This document shows positions 16,966-25,048 of a stretch of DNA of 64,000 nucleotides, piece after piece. The translations under genes and the position numbers were made by a program. Location: positions 62,001-126,000 of the forward strand of contig NZ_SAIS01000010.1 in the NCBI RefSeq assembly GCF_004360155.1, read 5' to 3'. Source of the DNA: Paraglaciecola marina (lineage in GTDB: Bacteria; Pseudomonadota; Gammaproteobacteria; Enterobacterales; Alteromonadaceae). The notes under the pieces were generated by a model, which did no database searches, was not told the origin of the DNA, and worked only from the letters and a program-made list of their open reading frames with translations. The stretch's first letter is position 1. The number at the start of each line of letters is the position of its first letter.

Positions 16966-16996
16966 GGATTAGCTGATTGTTCCTTCCTCAGTAAAC

Positions 16997-17009
16997 CAGT
17001 ATTATACTG
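16997..17009. promoter_or_regulatory. 13-base palindrome over the darA -10 element
   Basis: CAGTAT-T-ATACTG is a perfect palindrome that covers the TATAAT of the darA promoter. It is a candidate operator, and it could also influence the divergent DUF2141 gene 30 bases away. Confidence 0.4.
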
Positions 17010-17028
17010 AACCATACCTCAATGTGAA
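17001..17028 (-). promoter_or_regulatory. Sigma-70-type promoter of the darA operon
   Basis: On the - strand TTCACA (17028-17023) and a consensus TATAAT (17006-17001) are separated by 16 bases. This places the transcription start near 16994, about 30 bases before the darA ATG. Confidence 0.55.
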
Positions 17029-17038
17029 CTCTTAGTTA

Positions 17039-17521
17039 ATGATGAAAATATCAATTCTTGTAACCAAAATATTCTTATTATGTTTGTTGTTCATGTTAAC
17101 TCTCTCTACTGCTTTTGCTGTTGATATAAAGGTGCAGGTCACTAGTGAAAAACCTAAACAAGCTCAGTTACATATTGAGCTATATAAGCTTGCTAGCGAC
17201 TTAGACTTTAAAGAAAGTTGGCAGCATACAGTTGCTATTGCTAACCATGAATTTGAGATGAATGGGAATCAGAATACACAGTTTTTTATATTGAAAAATG
17301 TTGAGCTAGGTGAAATGTGCGCCCGTAGTTTTGTGGATGTAAATGGTAATAATAAATTAGATAAAAGCCCTACGGGATTGCCTAAAGAACCCGTTGGTTT
17401 TGCTAACAACCCTATTTTAATTTTTGGTGAGCCTTTACCATCTGGGGCTTGTTTTGAGGTTACCCCTATCACAACAGAAATACATATAAAGTTGCAACAG
17501 AAAAAGCGCAATAAATCTTAA
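17039..17521 (+). CDS. Secreted DUF2141 protein
   Basis: A 160-residue protein with a clear Sec signal (ILVTKIFLLCLLFMLTLSTAFA, cleavage near residue 28). The DUF2141 signature is SFVDVNGNNKLDKSPTGLPK followed by EPVGFANNP. The DVNGNNKLD loop resembles a calcium-binding EF-like motif. DUF2141 proteins often accompany carotenoid or pigment genes, but their role is unknown. It stands alone on the + strand between the dar operon and the - strand ketosynthase operon. Its TAA overlaps the stop of the convergent CLF-like gene in TTAA (17518-17521). Confidence 0.78.
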   Translation: MMKISILVTKIFLLCLLFMLTLSTAFAVDIKVQVTSEKPKQAQLHIELYKLASDLDFKESWQHTVAIANHEFEMNGNQNTQFFILKNVELGEMCARSFVDVNGNNKLDKSPTGLPKEPVGFANNPILIFGEPLPSGACFEVTPITTEIHIKLQQKKRNKS

Positions 17522-18126
17522 AACAGAGAGTTAGGCTCCCCAATATCGATAACAAAAGGCGTTGCATTACTAGCATTTCGTATGGCGTCGAAACTAAAAT
17601 TTTCTATATCAGCGATAGCTGTACTCTCAGCATTTTTCGCTAACAGGGCATAACAATTTCTTTCACTTTGAGTTTCTTGCCACAATAAAATAATGACTCG
17701 TTGTGAGGGTTTAGATATTACTTCTATAGAACTGATCAATAAGGCCTTTTCTAGAGCTTGTTTGTCTGCTCCTAAAAATAAATTGCTACCGTGAATATTA
17801 AACTCTTTGGCAATGTAAAAATTAGCGGCATTACCAACAGTAGAAACAAAGTCTAAGGGGCGAATAGATTTTCCTGAATGCCCATCAATAATTAATTTTT
17901 GAACTAACTCAACTGAAAAGTATGGGGCGCAACTTACAAGTGATGAAGTATCTGGGTTGCTAACCTCTAGCTTTAACTTGGCTACCGCAGCTAGTCCTGC
18001 AAGGGTAAAATTATCCATTCTACGCACTGCTACATCAAAATTGGATTTTACTAGTTGCCGTAATTCTTTGTTGTCCATAGAGCGGGGGTGGGTAAAGTGA
18101 GCTTGACGAATAATAGTCAACTTCAT
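17518..18126 (-). CDS. Second chain-length-factor-like ketosynthase half (Ketoacyl-synt_2 type)
   Basis: A 202-residue protein aligning with the N-terminal ketosynthase-like proteins called chain length factors. Recognisable segments are MDNFTLAGLAAVAKL, SCAPYFSVELVQKLII, IRPLDFVSTVGNAANFYI and GADKQALEKALL. No KS catalytic Cys-His-His set is present, as expected for a CLF. It directly follows the third KS gene with an ATGA overlap, so the two probably form a KS-CLF pair. This is in addition to the CLF-like gene at 29915. Confidence 0.7.
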   Translation of the reverse strand: MKLTIIRQAHFTHPRSMDNKELRQLVKSNFDVAVRRMDNFTLAGLAAVAKLKLEVSNPDTSSLVSCAPYFSVELVQKLIIDGHSGKSIRPLDFVSTVGNAANFYIAKEFNIHGSNLFLGADKQALEKALLISSIEVISKPSQRVIILLWQETQSERNCYALLAKNAESTAIADIENFSFDAIRNASNATPFVIDIGEPNSLF

Positions 18127-19223
18127 GCTTGTTCTGCCTTTAAAACGAGGGCTGCATTATTCCCACCGAAGCCACAATGATTGATTAGAATATGTTTGTA
18201 AGTATTAAGCTGCCCAGAAACAGGGGCAAAAGGGAGCATAAGATTTTCATCTTGAGTGTCTGGTACAGGTAAATAATGTGTATTTAATAATTCATCCATA
18301 AGGGCAATTTCAAGTGCGCCGCATGCTCCAAGTGTATGTCCAATATAGGGTTTGAGCGCAATGATGGGAGGGGGGGGGTCAAAAAATTGTTTCAGGCCAT
18401 GGTATTCAGAAACATCATTATTGTAAGTTGCCGTGCCGTGTACTTTAACGAGATCGATATCAGTTAGATGCAAGCCTGAGTTTTCCACCGTGTGTTCTAA
18501 CACGGAATTAATATGACTACCGTCTTCTGCCGTCATAGTTAAACTAGATGTATCACAGGCTGAATATCCACCTAAAACACTAAAGTAGTGTTGGCGCTTA
18601 GGTGGCGTCTTACTTAATAGCAGCGCGCCTATTCCTTCTCCTAACATTAAGCCATCTCTTTGGTATTCGAATGGGCTTATTTTGTTCTCTGATATTAAGT
18701 CTAAAGAGTGAAAGCCATCGAGGGTGAGGTGATTGTAAAACTCACAACCAATAATAATAACCTGCTTTATATTAGTGTTTTCAAGTAAACCTTTACCATA
18801 AAGTAGTGCGTTTATACTTGCCGTACACGCTGTATTAAATACCATATGGCAATGGCTTAACCCAAGTTTACGTTGCAGATGCTCGCTGAGACGATCTATC
18901 TTAGGTACCCAAATATCTGGGTCTGGGCTAGGTTTTATTGTACCAATATCTAACGAAGTTGAACCCAACATTAAAGCTGTGTGTTTAAGGTCTTCTTGAC
19001 TTAAGCCACTTTTATCAATTAATTGACGAGTAACCTTCGTCAGAGTAGTAAACACTCTTGCTTCAGATGAATCGATACTTAAGCTGTGCATACCATAAAA
19101 AGGAACATTTTCTTGGTTAGGCATAGCAACTGAAATATTGGGGCGATCATTAAAAGTTAATGAGTCAGTTGCACTATTGCCGCAAGCTGAGTGAGAAACA
19201 CTAGAGTGAATATAAATTGCCAT
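18123..19223 (-). CDS. Third FabF-like beta-ketoacyl synthase
   Basis: A 366-residue ketosynthase, shorter than the usual 400-410, with catalytic residues intact: C133 in FNTACTASIN, His in VHGTATYNND and His in KPYIGHTLGACG. It lies between its own ACP and a CLF-like gene, with gaps of 2 bases and an ATGA overlap, so KS, CLF and ACP look like a dedicated set. A run of nine C on the coding strand (18370-18378) encodes part of FDPPPPIIALK. It probably extends or primes a chain not handled by ApeO or ApeR. Confidence 0.82.
   Translation of the reverse strand: MAIYIHSSVSHSACGNSATDSLTFNDRPNISVAMPNQENVPFYGMHSLSIDSSEARVFTTLTKVTRQLIDKSGLSQEDLKHTALMLGSTSLDIGTIKPSPDPDIWVPKIDRLSEHLQRKLGLSHCHMVFNTACTASINALLYGKGLLENTNIKQVIIIGCEFYNHLTLDGFHSLDLISENKISPFEYQRDGLMLGEGIGALLLSKTPPKRQHYFSVLGGYSACDTSSLTMTAEDGSHINSVLEHTVENSGLHLTDIDLVKVHGTATYNNDVSEYHGLKQFFDPPPPIIALKPYIGHTLGACGALEIALMDELLNTHYLPVPDTQDENLMLPFAPVSGQLNTYKHILINHCGFGGNNAALVLKAEQA
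18370..18378 (-). repeat. G9/C9 homopolymer inside a ketosynthase gene
   Basis: Nine consecutive G on the + strand (C on the coding strand) lie within the ketosynthase ORF and encode consecutive prolines. The frame is intact at length nine; a change of one base would truncate the enzyme before its last His motif. Confidence 0.85.
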
Positions 19224-19225
19224 CT

Positions 19226-19498
19226 TTATGATTGTTTTACGCTTTGGATGTAATCAACAATACTGGATATTGAATGTAGGTGCTTACGTGATTCTTTTGA
19301 GCCCTCTACTTTTATACCAAAATGTTCTTTTAGTACTAACGCTAACTGTAATGCGTCTAATGAATCTAAGCCAACGTTTGACTTTTTTCCAAAGAGTGGC
19401 TCATCATCTTCTATATCTTCCCATGACAAATCATCTTCTTTGTCACACTCAACTATTATTAGCTGTTTTAATTGTTTCTTTATCGCATCTAATTCCAT
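19226..19498 (-). CDS. Acyl carrier protein (third ACP of the cluster)
   Basis: A 90-residue ACP with the phosphopantetheine serine at S46 in VGLDSLDALQLAL. It has an acidic, four-helix pattern and a longer loop (FGKKSNV) than FAS ACP. It must be activated by a PPTase such as the one at 29163. Its start overlaps the ABC permease stop by 10 bases and its stop is 2 bases before the ketosynthase, so it probably serves that KS-CLF pair. Confidence 0.87.
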   Translation of the reverse strand: MELDAIKKQLKQLIIVECDKEDDLSWEDIEDDEPLFGKKSNVGLDSLDALQLALVLKEHFGIKVEGSKESRKHLHSISSIVDYIQSVKQS

Positions 19499-20640
19499 AA
19501 TAAATCCCTAACTTTACGATTAAATAAAAATGACGCCACACCTAAAGATGCCAAGCTGAAAAGGCAAAGTAGCATAATTTGTTGTACTGAATTATTTGCT
19601 GTGGTGTAAAACATATTCTGTTTGATTAGTTCGGCGGCCCAATACATAGGAGAAAATTGAGCGACTTCACGCAAGCTTGGTGGCATCACATCCAAGGGCA
19701 CCATAAAACCACTTAAAGCAGCTAAGATGATGTTTATACCACCGCCGAGTACGATAGCTTGTTCAAAACTTTTCACTAAAGCTGAAAAAATAGCTGCAAA
19801 ACATACGGCACTAAAACAAATAAATAAGCCCATAGGAATAATATGTAATATTTGGCTGTAGGTTATGGGAGCCGAATCGACCACTAACGGTACTAACCGT
19901 AATCCAATGAAAACTAATACTAAGAACTGAGCCAAGCTAATACAGTAAAATGCAGTTAGCTTTGTAAAAAAGTAAGTGTACATGTTGATTGGGAATGTTT
20001 TTAGGCGTATTAGTGTGCCGCTTTGTTTTTCATTTACCAAAGTGATGGAAATTGGTAATACGATAAAGAATATTCCAAACACTAACCAAGAGGGAATACT
20101 GTAGCTAATAACGGGTAATAAAGATCCTGTTTCAGTTGTTATTAATTCTGATGTATCTGATTGTTTAACAATCTGCTGCATTTGTTGTTCTAAAGGTAAA
20201 TCAGCATCTAATTCTTCGGTTTCCAGCATGTATAAGTGTAACTTTACTCTAGCAAATGATAATTCTAAGTGTTGCTGAATAATAGTTTGCACAGGGATTG
20301 AAGCGTTGGCGCTAAATGTAACAACAAGCAAATTTTTTGCGCGGCTAGTGAATACATTGTCGTTGAAGGTGTGACTGAAGGATAATGTGGCAGTTGCAGA
20401 ATCTGAAGAGTCAGCGAAGTGATACCCTAACTTAGTCAAATATTGGACGTAGAGCTTTTCATGTTGTTGGGGTTGTTGTTCTACATAAATACTAACTGAG
20501 TCAAGCATATCTGACTGACGGCCACTCATGGCAAATGTCATCAGTAACATAAAAGTGACAGGCATGATAAATAACACCGCAATACTGTGCAGGTCACTAA
20601 ATACCACGCGCAATTCCTTTTTAATGCTCTGCAGTATCAT
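19489..20640 (-). CDS. ABC-2 type exporter permease
   Basis: A 383-residue membrane protein. There is one N-terminal membrane helix (SIAVLFIMPVTFMLLMTF), a large extracytoplasmic region to about residue 180, then five helices. ALSGFMVPLDVMPPSLREVAQFSPMYWA is typical of ABC-2 permeases, as is the preceding NEKQSGTL loop. It pairs with the ATPase encoded just upstream (20-base overlap). It likely exports a cluster product or lipid intermediate; substrate unknown. Confidence 0.85.
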   Translation of the reverse strand: MILQSIKKELRVVFSDLHSIAVLFIMPVTFMLLMTFAMSGRQSDMLDSVSIYVEQQPQQHEKLYVQYLTKLGYHFADSSDSATATLSFSHTFNDNVFTSRAKNLLVVTFSANASIPVQTIIQQHLELSFARVKLHLYMLETEELDADLPLEQQMQQIVKQSDTSELITTETGSLLPVISYSIPSWLVFGIFFIVLPISITLVNEKQSGTLIRLKTFPINMYTYFFTKLTAFYCISLAQFLVLVFIGLRLVPLVVDSAPITYSQILHIIPMGLFICFSAVCFAAIFSALVKSFEQAIVLGGGINIILAALSGFMVPLDVMPPSLREVAQFSPMYWAAELIKQNMFYTTANNSVQQIMLLCLFSLASLGVASFLFNRKVRDLLWN

Positions 20641-21559
20641 GGGAGCCCATTAACGTAAGATAGTGATCGGTTAGGGAGTTTTGCCCTAACTGCATGCTGT
20701 GAATACCGACTTCACTTTGTTGTAGCAATTGCATTATTTGCCAAAGGGTTTCATCTTTTTGTACTTGGCATTCTAAGGTGTTTCTCTGACTAATTTGGCA
20801 CCCTGTTAGACGTTCGACTTTTCGTTCAATCGCCTTGGTTAAGGTATGTGTAAATGTGACTTTGAGTAATCTGTTACTCTGTATTTTGTCAAATTGAAAT
20901 GCTTGGCCACCTTTAAGCATATAAATATCATCACAATGTGCTTCAATTTCACTCAGCATATGAGAGGTAAATATGATGGTTTTATGTTGCTTTTTGAGAG
21001 ACTCGATTAGGGCTAGAATAGCTTTTCTGGATACAGGATCTACCCCTACAGTAGGCTCATCTAAATATAAAACTTGTGGGTCTTTGAGTAATGCAATTGC
21101 TAAATTTAAGCGCCTCTTGTAGCCCCCTGATATAGATTTAGACTTTTGTGTGAGTACGTTCTCTAATTGACATTCTTGTATCACTCTTTGGATTGCACTT
21201 TGTTGTTGAGCTGAAATGTAACCGCATAGGCTGGCAAAGTATTCAAGATTTTGCATCACGGTAAGTGGAAAATAGAATGCATATTCCTGAGGAACTAAGG
21301 CTACGTTTTCTTGAATAAAATGCCTTTGATTTACAATATCTTGTTTATCTTTTGTAAAGGTTATAGCACCAGACGAAGGTTGCAGTAATCCAGAAAGAAT
21401 TGATAATAGTGTGGATTTCCCGGCACCATTGGGGCCTATGAGTCCCAAACAGATACCTGAAGGTATAATCAATGAAATGCTTTCTAAAGAGAGCCTTTCT
21501 GCTTCTTTATATTGATAACTAACATTTTTAACTTCTATATCAATCATATTTTCTTGCAT
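20621..21559 (-). CDS. ABC transporter ATP-binding protein
   Basis: A 312-residue ATPase with Walker A GPNGAGKS at 42-49 and signature SISGGYKRRLNLA, where the usual LSGG is ISGG. Walker B is VLYLDEPTVGVDP and the switch His is in FTSHML. The C-terminal extension is that of drug/pigment exporters (DrrA-like class). An internal ATG at 21547 (after AAGAAA) is an alternative start. It forms an exporter with the downstream ABC-2 permease; 140 bases separate it from the preceding gene, so an internal promoter is possible. Confidence 0.87.
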   Translation of the reverse strand: MQENMIDIEVKNVSYQYKEAERLSLESISLIIPSGICLGLIGPNGAGKSTLLSILSGLLQPSSGAITFTKDKQDIVNQRHFIQENVALVPQEYAFYFPLTVMQNLEYFASLCGYISAQQQSAIQRVIQECQLENVLTQKSKSISGGYKRRLNLAIALLKDPQVLYLDEPTVGVDPVSRKAILALIESLKKQHKTIIFTSHMLSEIEAHCDDIYMLKGGQAFQFDKIQSNRLLKVTFTHTLTKAIERKVERLTGCQISQRNTLECQVQKDETLWQIMQLLQQSEVGIHSMQLGQNSLTDHYLTLMGSHDTAEH

Positions 21560-21699
21560 CTATCGCAACGATTTCGTTTTAACAACTAGAATAGAGAAAA
21601 TCATAGAATGGTCATCGTTATATAGTGGTACTTTGAATATTACTCAGTAATGAGCACTCGTATTCCATTACTTGCATGCCAGAATACGAGGAATATTGT

Positions 21700-22131
21700 T
21701 TAAGGCAGAGTAACTAAAGTCGCTTTTAATGCGACTCCGGCGAGGAACTTTCCGGCGCCACACTCAAACTCTGAACTACTTGAAAACTCCTGGTGCTTAT
21801 AGTTCGACTTTATATCGATAACGGCATTCATGCCTTTTTTTAAAGCGCTTTCTTGCAGAGCTTTGATTGCAGAAAGTAAAACCCATTCACAGGCTTCTTG
21901 GTCTGATTTATTAAACGCATTGGTTTTTTTGCTGGTTGTAACTTCACCCCAAGTATTACTTGGTGTTGCATGGGCTTGACCAGCAAAATATACTGGAACA
22001 CTCAATAATGCTTGTTTGGCTTTGGTAGAGCTAAGTAGCGGTTCGATTGGAAATTTTACTCTGTCGTCTCTGGCAAATGCGCTTGATGATATTAATAGGC
22101 AAGATACCAAGCCAGCTAATAATACTTTCAT
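21700..22131 (-). CDS. Small secreted protein with YbjQ-like core
   Basis: A 143-residue protein with a signal peptide (VLLAGLVSCLLISSSAFA) and mature start RDDRVKF. The core WGEVTTSKKTNAFNKSDQEAC ... ALKKGMNAVIDIKSNY recalls the small beta-alpha YbjQ-type fold. Related proteins in pigment clusters have carried misleading excinuclease-type names; no UvrA features are present here. Two cysteines (EACEW and FECGAG) may form a disulfide. AGGA precedes the ATG by about 7 bases. Function unknown; a periplasmic role with the LolA/MMPL export genes is plausible. Confidence 0.6.
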   Translation of the reverse strand: MKVLLAGLVSCLLISSSAFARDDRVKFPIEPLLSSTKAKQALLSVPVYFAGQAHATPSNTWGEVTTSKKTNAFNKSDQEACEWVLLSAIKALQESALKKGMNAVIDIKSNYKHQEFSSSSEFECGAGKFLAGVALKATLVTLP

Positions 22132-22204
22132 TGTTAGTCCTTAATAATAAAAATTTAATACTGAGAAACATGATCACAACATTAAATGCCTTGCTATTCA
22201 ATCA

Positions 22205-22765
22205 TTAATCTAAGGTTTCAATTGTTATTTGGTAATTGTCTAAATGATGAATTAGCTGAGTTATGTGCTTATTTTGTGTAACCGAAAAACTAAGACTCCC
22301 GCTTTCGAAAAATTCGCGTTTAGCGCTGTGACCGTTACTTAACAGAACATCAATGCCTATTAGTCCATTTTTTATATCAACTAGGGGCCAATTACAAAGT
22401 TGATAGTAGGCGAGTAATTGTTGTGCGGGAATATCTGACATTGCTATGCTTTTGCTAACCACCACTTCATCATTTTGTCGCCAAGTAAGTTGAAATAGTT
22501 CAATACCAGATAAGCTAAAACCTACCATTTGAATACTATCTTCAGCTAGTTCGGTTTGTAGCAAAAATTCATGTTGGTTATCTTGCTCTGCCACCTGAAG
22601 TTTTTGTAAAGAAGTGTGGCCCACTAGCTCATCTGGCACGGCTTGAATAAAATAGCTGGCCTGTTCGCTGAGTTTTACTTGGTTAGATTGCAGTTTTAAT
22701 GTATTGCAAGACAATAAACACAGGGTAATAACGAGTAACCCGAAATTAAAAGAATTTGGGCTCAT
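22205..22765 (-). CDS. DUF3261 family lipoprotein (ApeN-like)
   Basis: A lipoprotein of about 186 residues: MSPNSFNFGLLVITLCLLSC gives a lipobox LLSC with the modified Cys at residue 20. The mature part contains FLLQTELAEDSIQMVGFSLSG and LLAYYQLCNWPL, as in DUF3261 proteins that follow MMPL exporters in APE clusters. The ATG at 22765 directly follows the MMPL stop (TAATAATG); a longer frame from 22819 lies inside the MMPL gene and is rejected. It probably acts with LolA-like and MMPL proteins in moving pigment lipid to the outer membrane. Confidence 0.75.
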   Translation of the reverse strand: MSPNSFNFGLLVITLCLLSCNTLKLQSNQVKLSEQASYFIQAVPDELVGHTSLQKLQVAEQDNQHEFLLQTELAEDSIQMVGFSLSGIELFQLTWRQNDEVVVSKSIAMSDIPAQQLLAYYQLCNWPLVDIKNGLIGIDVLLSNGHSAKREFFESGSLSFSVTQNKHITQLIHHLDNYQITIETLD

Positions 22766-22767
22766 TA

Positions 22768-25044
22768 TTATTGGTTCCGCTTTAAGATTGTCGTTGGCAG
22801 GGTGAAGCACAAAGACCACGCTATGATTACCCCTATTAATATAGTTAATCCAAATTGTAAAATCGCGGGGGTACTACTAAATACAAACATGCCAAAGGCA
22901 ATGCCCGATGTGGCGGCTGATAGGCTTATGGCTTTTATTACATGCTGTTGTTTGCCGTGTTCAATTAAAAACACCACATAATCCACAGCTAAGGCGATGA
23001 TCAGAATACAAGCTAACAAGTTAAACAAGGTCACATAACCTAAGAGTAAGTGACTCAAAGCTAAAGAGCTCAGTGCTGTGACTATGGGTATGACAGCAAG
23101 TTTTAAACCTTGTAAATAACCATATCTTAAGGTCATTAATAATAATAAAGCACCGGCGGCTAGCATCAAAAACAACAGTAAATACTCTCGCAATTTTGCA
23201 AGAGCTTCTGAGTATTTTGTTGGTTGGTCAAAGTAATGTACTGGAAAGTCTAATTGCTGTTGCAGAGTTTGTAAAAATTTTGGGTCTATTGGCCCCATGT
23301 AACTTAATATGCCTACTTGGTTACCTTCTTTAGCCGTTATTGCTGGGTAGAGTTTAAGTATTGCTTGAGGTAGCTGCTCTATCGTCATGAAACTGTCTGA
23401 TGAGGCATTGAGGTTTGATACAGACTCAGTCGTCATAAAGTCAGTGATAGGCGTTAATTTTCCTTGTGCTAAACCAAGTTGTAACCACTTAATATTGGCT
23501 TGTTGGGTGTTAATTGAAGGCACCCATTGGTCAATACCGAGTAATTCAAATCCCTCATCATTTATCTTATTAATAGCCAGTCTAATTTGCTCAAAGTGCT
23601 GCAATATTTGTTGCTGGTTGTCGCCCTTGGTATAAATGAACCTTGGGTATTGTTGATTACCTATAATCTGGCTTACCCGTTTCTCATTGTTAACTAGGTG
23701 AGCTGGGCTGCTGTTGAATGCGTTAATGTTATCTTGAAAAAACCAGGTAGGAGCGGCAGCTAAGCAACATAAAATTAGCCCTGCTAATATAACTTTGAAG
23801 CCTTGTGGTTGAAACTCTAGTTCATGGATTGGGGGATGAGTTTCAGGCTTACTTTGCCAAGGCCAATGTACTATCAAGGTTAAAGCTGTAATTATGGTGA
23901 AGGCTAAGCCTGCAACAATAAAAACAGCGACTTGTTGTAATAAAGGAATGGGTAGCAAAAGTAATAGCAAATAGCTGATAATAGTCGTTCCACCACTGAC
24001 GAAAATAGCGGGTGCAATATACCCTCTTAACTGTTTATTTCTAAACCCTGTATATTTAGCTGTTAATAGTGTGTGATACCCATAGTCGACAGCGACACCA
24101 ATCAAGCTTACTGCAAAAACTAACGATAAAATATGGATATTGTCGAATACTAAAGTAAGCGCCAACATACCTGATAGCGATGCACTACCTAGCAATAAGC
24201 TTATACAAATTAAAGGTTGGATACTTCTAAAGCTAACAAGGGTTAGTAGTAATACACCTACTATTGATATCCCGCCGAATAGTTGGGTTTCAAAGCTTGC
24301 TTGAGATGTTATCGCTGCTGAGTGAAACATTAAACCGCTAGATAGAATCTCCATGTTTGGTGTTTGGTAATGAGCCACTAACTTGTCTAGTTGCGCTATG
24401 GTAGCTACCACTGTATCTAATTGAATCGCTGCTTGGTTAAAGTTTAAAAATAATGGGTAATACCTTTTATTTTCATGCTCTATATAGGTAAACCCTTGAT
24501 CTTGTTGCCACCGATTAATAGAGGATTTATCTGCAAACCAATCTGCAACATTAAGAAGAGGCGCTTTATTAATTGTTAATGATACTAGCGGGTTTGAAGG
24601 GGCACTCATTAGACCCATGTAATTGTCTACTATGTGGGAATAATCGTTGTTATTCTTGGCTTTAGTGGCAGCTTGGCTCAAAAAAGCTAAAGGGTAACTG
24701 GAATAAATATTGGCTAACTCATTCACATCAAAGTCTTTGCTAGGTTCAGAGCTAGCTGTTTGAACTAGCCCTGTAGCTAATAGCTGTTCTGCAATTTTTG
24801 TTAAAGTTGTTTTAGACTCTTGATGTTCTTGGTGCTGAATAAGCAATAATCCCTTGGTTTTAAAAGGCTCTGCAGCGGCTTTAGTGAGGTCATTCATTTC
24901 ATCACCTAGGTCTAATACATTGAGTATATTGGCGTCAAAAGTAATGCCTCCAGAAGCTGATTTATAAACCAATGCGCTGGCCATTAGGCTAGTTAGTATT
25001 ACCCAGAGGGTGATGATTAAGCGATTATTTGAAAACGCTATCAC
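22768..25044 (-). CDS. MMPL/RND family lipid exporter (ApeM-like)
   Basis: A 758-residue RND-type protein with two repeats. Each has one helix, a large periplasmic domain and a block of helices (first block about 255-390 starting FGGISIVGVLLLTLVSF, second about 620-750). Conserved VAVDYGYHTLL and LAVDYVVFLIEHGK carry the acidic residues used for proton coupling. It starts at GTG 25044, five bases after the LolA-like stop. In APE clusters this exporter is thought to carry the acylated pigment across the periplasm. Confidence 0.83.
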   Translation of the reverse strand: MIAFSNNRLIITLWVILTSLMASALVYKSASGGITFDANILNVLDLGDEMNDLTKAAAEPFKTKGLLLIQHQEHQESKTTLTKIAEQLLATGLVQTASSEPSKDFDVNELANIYSSYPLAFLSQAATKAKNNNDYSHIVDNYMGLMSAPSNPLVSLTINKAPLLNVADWFADKSSINRWQQDQGFTYIEHENKRYYPLFLNFNQAAIQLDTVVATIAQLDKLVAHYQTPNMEILSSGLMFHSAAITSQASFETQLFGGISIVGVLLLTLVSFRSIQPLICISLLLGSASLSGMLALTLVFDNIHILSLVFAVSLIGVAVDYGYHTLLTAKYTGFRNKQLRGYIAPAIFVSGGTTIISYLLLLLLPIPLLQQVAVFIVAGLAFTIITALTLIVHWPWQSKPETHPPIHELEFQPQGFKVILAGLILCCLAAAPTWFFQDNINAFNSSPAHLVNNEKRVSQIIGNQQYPRFIYTKGDNQQQILQHFEQIRLAINKINDEGFELLGIDQWVPSINTQQANIKWLQLGLAQGKLTPITDFMTTESVSNLNASSDSFMTIEQLPQAILKLYPAITAKEGNQVGILSYMGPIDPKFLQTLQQQLDFPVHYFDQPTKYSEALAKLREYLLLFLMLAAGALLLLMTLRYGYLQGLKLAVIPIVTALSSLALSHLLLGYVTLFNLLACILIIALAVDYVVFLIEHGKQQHVIKAISLSAATSGIAFGMFVFSSTPAILQFGLTILIGVIIAWSLCFTLPTTILKRNQ

Positions 25045-25048
25045 TGGG

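Noticed and set aside
19228-19500. 90-codon + strand ORF opposite the third ACP
   Set aside because: Exact shadow of the ACP gene, which has a clear phosphopantetheine site and operon fit.
21700-22131. Excinuclease subunit reading of the small secreted protein
   Set aside because: It has a signal peptide and only 143 residues, with no ATPase or zinc-finger motif.
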